Below the pieces are notes generated by a model. That model was not told where the DNA came from. It saw only the letters and a list, made by a program, of their open reading frames with translations, and searched no databases. From Bacteroidota bacterium (GTDB lineage Bacteria > Bacteroidota > Bacteroidia > Bacteroidales > Marinifilaceae), in contig JAEXFF010000085.1 of NCBI GenBank assembly GCA_023400335.1, positions 1-8,926 of the forward strand: a DNA stretch of 8,926 nt. Reading direction: 5' to 3'. Below, in pieces: positions 6,881 through 8,926 of the stretch. Within the stretch, counting starts at the first letter, position 1; each line of letters opens with the position of its first letter. The position numbers and the translations under genes are program-made.

Positions 6881-8401
6881 ATGAAAAAATTACTGAATCT
6901 GATATATATACCGTTACTCGCTTTGGCATTGTGCGGTTGTGAAGATTTCCTGACGGTGGAATCTCCGGATCAGTCTACTTCCGGAAATTACTGGAAAAAT
7001 CAGGAAGCAGCCTTGTCCGGATTGTCAGCTGCTTATTCTCAATTGTATTATGGAGGAAGCTGGCGTTTTCACGAATATAAATTCGTATTTGAGCCTTTCC
7101 GGGAAGATATCATAAATATGGGTCCGGGAGCTTCCGGTTATGGGTATATGAGTTCGATATACAATTTTACCTTTAATATGAACAGCAGTATACCGGCTAT
7201 GATTTGGGATTATAATTATTGGGGGCTTAGCTATAGCAATCAGGTGATAGATAAAGTCAGCGCTATGGATGAGGCTCTCTTTGATCCCAAGATGAAAGAA
7301 CAAATTATCGCAGAGGCCCGTTTCATGCGGGGATATTATCATATGGTATTGTTGTTAAACTGGGAAAAAATCATAGTTCGGGAGAAATATATTACTTCGG
7401 AAAGTGATATTGACCAACCGCTGGCAGAAAGGGATTATGCCTGGGATTTTATCGTACAGGATTTCAAATATGCTGCCGGAAATTTACCGATGACCCGTGG
7501 GGATTCCGATAAGGGAAGGGCTACTTCTGCTGCAGCGAATGCTTATTTGGGTTTTGCTTATTTAACCCGTGCATACGAGGAACCGGAACGAAAAACAGAG
7601 TTTCTGGAGCAAGTTGTGGAAGTCCTGAAACCGGAAAATTTTAAAGGTTACGGACTGGTACCTATGGACAAATGGTTGGGCATGTTCAACGGTACAAATG
7701 ATAATTCGGCAGAATCTTTATTTGAAGTACAGTTCTCTCCTTCTACTTCAGGGAATGCTTATTACCGGCATGAAACCCATTATTGGGTAGCTTCTTCGGA
7801 ATTAAAAGGTTGGGAAGGGATTTTACCTTCGGAAATGTTGTACGAAGAATTTAAAAAGGAAGGGAAGACGGCCACGACCGGAAGATATGACAGCCGTTTG
7901 TACAGTACGTTGTGGTTTAAAGACGATTATTTTAACGGCCAGCCGGAAAAAGTATGGGGCACAAATTATGATGAACGGTTTAATGGAAAGGATAAACCGG
8001 TGTTCCGGAAATATGTACCGAGTGAAGAGTCAGAGATGAAGCCGCTTGAAACATCTATGAATGTAATGTTGATGCGGTATGCGAATGTATTGCTGATGCG
8101 GGCAGAGGCTTATAATGAATTAAATCATCCGGAATTGGCCCGTCCGCTGATCAATGAAGTGAGAGCCAGAGCCGATATGCCGCCTATGCCGGGAACTTCT
8201 CAGCAAGCGGTAAGGGATCAGATCGAACACGAACGTATTGTAGAATTTGCTTTGGAAAGTTTCCGTTTTTACGATTTGCGTCGTTGGGGAAAAACAAAAG
8301 AGGCTTTAGCTGCTGTAGGACGTACGGGTTTTGATCCGAGCAGACATAATTTCTTTTATATTCCGCAGGATGAGATCGATTCAAATGGGCAAATAAAATA
8401 A
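6881..8401 (+). CDS. SusD/RagB-family substrate-binding outer-membrane lipoprotein
   Basis: A cell-surface lipoprotein that captures ligand and acts as the lid of the SusC barrel. I prefer ATG 6881 (506 aa, MKKLLNLIYIPLLALALCGC) over ATG 6860, which would add MRYKFRP before a normal lipoprotein signal. The lipobox is LCGC with lipidated Cys20, followed by the family-typical EDFLTVESPDQST. SusD marks are visible: IIAEARFMRGYYHMVLLLNW (the TPR-like helix, about residues 142-161), the region with RATSAAANAYLGFAYLTRAY, VMLMRYANVLLMRAEAYNEL, the ERIVEFALESFRFYDLRRWG segment, and the C-terminal FYIPQDEIDSNGQIK. The gap from susC is 24 nt and the gene is followed at 18 nt by a strong terminator, so it is the last gene of the operon. 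The residues after Cys (EDF) are typical of SusD. Ligand specificity is unknown. Confidence 0.95.
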   Translation: MKKLLNLIYIPLLALALCGCEDFLTVESPDQSTSGNYWKNQEAALSGLSAAYSQLYYGGSWRFHEYKFVFEPFREDIINMGPGASGYGYMSSIYNFTFNMNSSIPAMIWDYNYWGLSYSNQVIDKVSAMDEALFDPKMKEQIIAEARFMRGYYHMVLLLNWEKIIVREKYITSESDIDQPLAERDYAWDFIVQDFKYAAGNLPMTRGDSDKGRATSAAANAYLGFAYLTRAYEEPERKTEFLEQVVEVLKPENFKGYGLVPMDKWLGMFNGTNDNSAESLFEVQFSPSTSGNAYYRHETHYWVASSELKGWEGILPSEMLYEEFKKEGKTATTGRYDSRLYSTLWFKDDYFNGQPEKVWGTNYDERFNGKDKPVFRKYVPSEESEMKPLETSMNVMLMRYANVLLMRAEAYNELNHPELARPLINEVRARADMPPMPGTSQQAVRDQIEHERIVEFALESFRFYDLRRWGKTKEALAAVGRTGFDPSRHNFFYIPQDEIDSNGQIK

Positions 8402-8418
8402 ATGAGGTTGGGGCGCCG

Positions 8419-8452
8419 GCGGAATGTTCTGTTTCAGAACATTCCGCTTTTT
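8419..8452 (+). terminator. intrinsic terminator after the susD-like gene
   Basis: GCGGAATGTTCTG (8419-8431) pairs perfectly with CAGAACATTCCGC (8435-8447) around a TTT loop, and five T residues follow at 8448-8452. A 13-bp perfect stem with a T-run is a classic rho-independent terminator. It closes the lipoprotein-SusC-SusD operon and separates it from the downstream LysO genes. Confidence 0.92.
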
Positions 8453-8455
8453 AAA

Positions 8456-8492
8456 ATTCGTTAAAATATATATATTGCATGCCTTAACGAAT
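8456..8492 (+). promoter_or_regulatory. promoter region with flanking inverted repeat before the LysO genes
   Basis: ATTCGTTAA (8456-8464) and TTAACGAAT (8484-8492) form a perfect 9-bp inverted repeat with a 19-nt spacer. Between them lies TATATTG (8471-8477), one T short of the Bacteroidota -7 consensus TAnnTTTG. The repeat ends 13 nt before the ATG at 8506. It could be a repressor operator spanning the promoter, or an RNA stem in the leader; the sequence alone does not decide. Confidence 0.4.
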
Positions 8493-8505
8493 AAAAGAGG
8501 AAATT

Positions 8506-8769
8506 ATGCTAATAGTGATAGGATTAATGGTCAGCGGGATCATTTTGGGTTATTTGTTCCGGGAACGGAATCTGAAATTTGTACAAAAGTTGATTACATG
8601 GGCCATTTTTATTTTACTTTTTTTACTGGGGATCAGTGTGGGAGTGAACGACCAGATTATGGATCATCTGGACACCATAGGAATGGATGCTTTATTGATT
8701 ACTTTCGGTGCCGTTACCGGAAGCATATTGTGTGCCTGGGGGATTTATAAATTTTACTTTTCTAAATGA
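8506..8769 (+). CDS. LysO-family (DUF340) exporter, N-terminal subunit
   Basis: An 87-residue inner-membrane protein with three hydrophobic helices: MLIVIGLMVSGIILGYLF (1-18), ITWAIFILLFLLGISVGV (about 30-47) and LLITFGAVTGSILCAWGIY (about 63-81). A short basic loop RERNLKF follows helix 1, and the end is FYFSK. The pattern LLGISVGVNDQIMDHLDTIG is what I associate with the N-terminal part of LysO/YbjE lysine exporters; E. coli LysO is a single protein of about 300 residues. The start is supported by AGAGG just upstream of ATG 8506. The next gene begins 34 nt after the stop and looks like the remaining part of the same transporter, so the two probably act as one inner-membrane lysine (or related) exporter. 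The family assignment is by recognition of the pattern, not a search. Confidence 0.75.
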   Translation: MLIVIGLMVSGIILGYLFRERNLKFVQKLITWAIFILLFLLGISVGVNDQIMDHLDTIGMDALLITFGAVTGSILCAWGIYKFYFSK

Positions 8770-8803
8770 AAAGGAAGGGTGAAATTTCAAAAATTGTTTA
8801 AAT

Positions 8804-8926
8804 ATGCGTGGAAGTTTAGTCATTGTTGCTTTTTTTATAGTAGGCTTATTGATCGGGCGTTTTGTTGATATGCCTGCTTTTATTACAGAGCAGGATCCTA
8901 CTTTATATGCCCTTTACGTATTGATG
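8804..8926 (+). CDS. LysO-family exporter, second part (partial at right edge)
   Basis: An open frame of 41 codons from ATG 8804 runs off the window. It begins MRGSLVIVAFFIVGLLIGR, a membrane helix followed by FVDMPAFI and a stretch reading DPTLYALYVLM, which fits the start of the larger half of a split LysO (DUF340) transporter. It lies 34 nt downstream of the small N-terminal gene with no terminator between them, so they are likely cotranscribed. The ribosome site is weak (GGAAGGG lies about 25 nt upstream). The remaining roughly 150 residues expected for this half are outside the window. Confidence 0.7.
   Translation, partial: MRGSLVIVAFFIVGLLIGRFVDMPAFITEQDPTLYALYVLM

Noticed and set aside
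8424..8750. 108-codon plus-strand open frame overlapping the LysO N-terminal gene
   Set aside because: It begins inside the terminator stem and runs in another frame through the LysO gene; the product lacks membrane character, whereas the 8506 frame has a ribosome site and clear helices.

Overview
This window looks like a piece of a Bacteroidota chromosome, most likely a gut-type member of the Bacteroidales. The evidence is an adjacent SusC/SusD-type outer-membrane pair, a lipoprotein whose Cys is followed by Ser-Asp-Asp-Glu-Asp, -7 elements of the form TAnnTTTG, weak Shine-Dalgarno sites and AT-rich intergenic DNA. The genus cannot be fixed from the sequence alone.

Layout. (1) Bases 1-295 carry, on the minus strand, the start of a small hydrophobic membrane protein that runs off the left edge; its frame is broken by an in-frame TAA at 205-207. 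(2) Bases 296-741 hold no convincing gene. They contain a TAnnTTTG-type element on each strand and a perfect 14-bp inverted repeat (417-430 / 703-716) that bounds exactly 300 bp just upstream of the regulator gene. (3) Bases 742-2397 encode a membrane-anchored regulator: signal/anchor, TPR array, transmembrane helix, coiled coil and C-terminal LuxR-like HTH. (4) Bases 2398-2791 are an AT-rich spacer with a probable promoter at 2728-2735. (5) Bases 2792-8401 form a tight operon of lipoprotein, SusC-like TonB-dependent transporter and SusD-like lipoprotein, with gaps of 18 and 24 nt, closed by a strong intrinsic terminator at 8419-8452. (6) From 8506 to the right edge lies a split LysO-type (DUF340) exporter: a complete 87-aa N-terminal part and the beginning of the second part.

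How the genes probably work together. The TPR region of the regulator is predicted to sit in the periplasm and the HTH in the cytoplasm, so it can be read as a one-component transmembrane sensor for the lipoprotein-SusC-SusD operon beside it. SusD and the lipoprotein would capture a ligand at the cell surface, and SusC would import it using TonB energy. The window holds no glycoside hydrolase, lyase, peptidase, sulfatase, ECF sigma/anti-sigma pair or SusE/F-like gene after susD, so the substrate cannot be deduced. The LysO pair lies beyond the terminator and looks functionally unrelated.

The most unusual signal is the 300-bp inverted-repeat-bounded segment in front of the regulator. It could be an invertible (phase-variable) promoter or a small non-autonomous element. 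No invertase is visible in the window.
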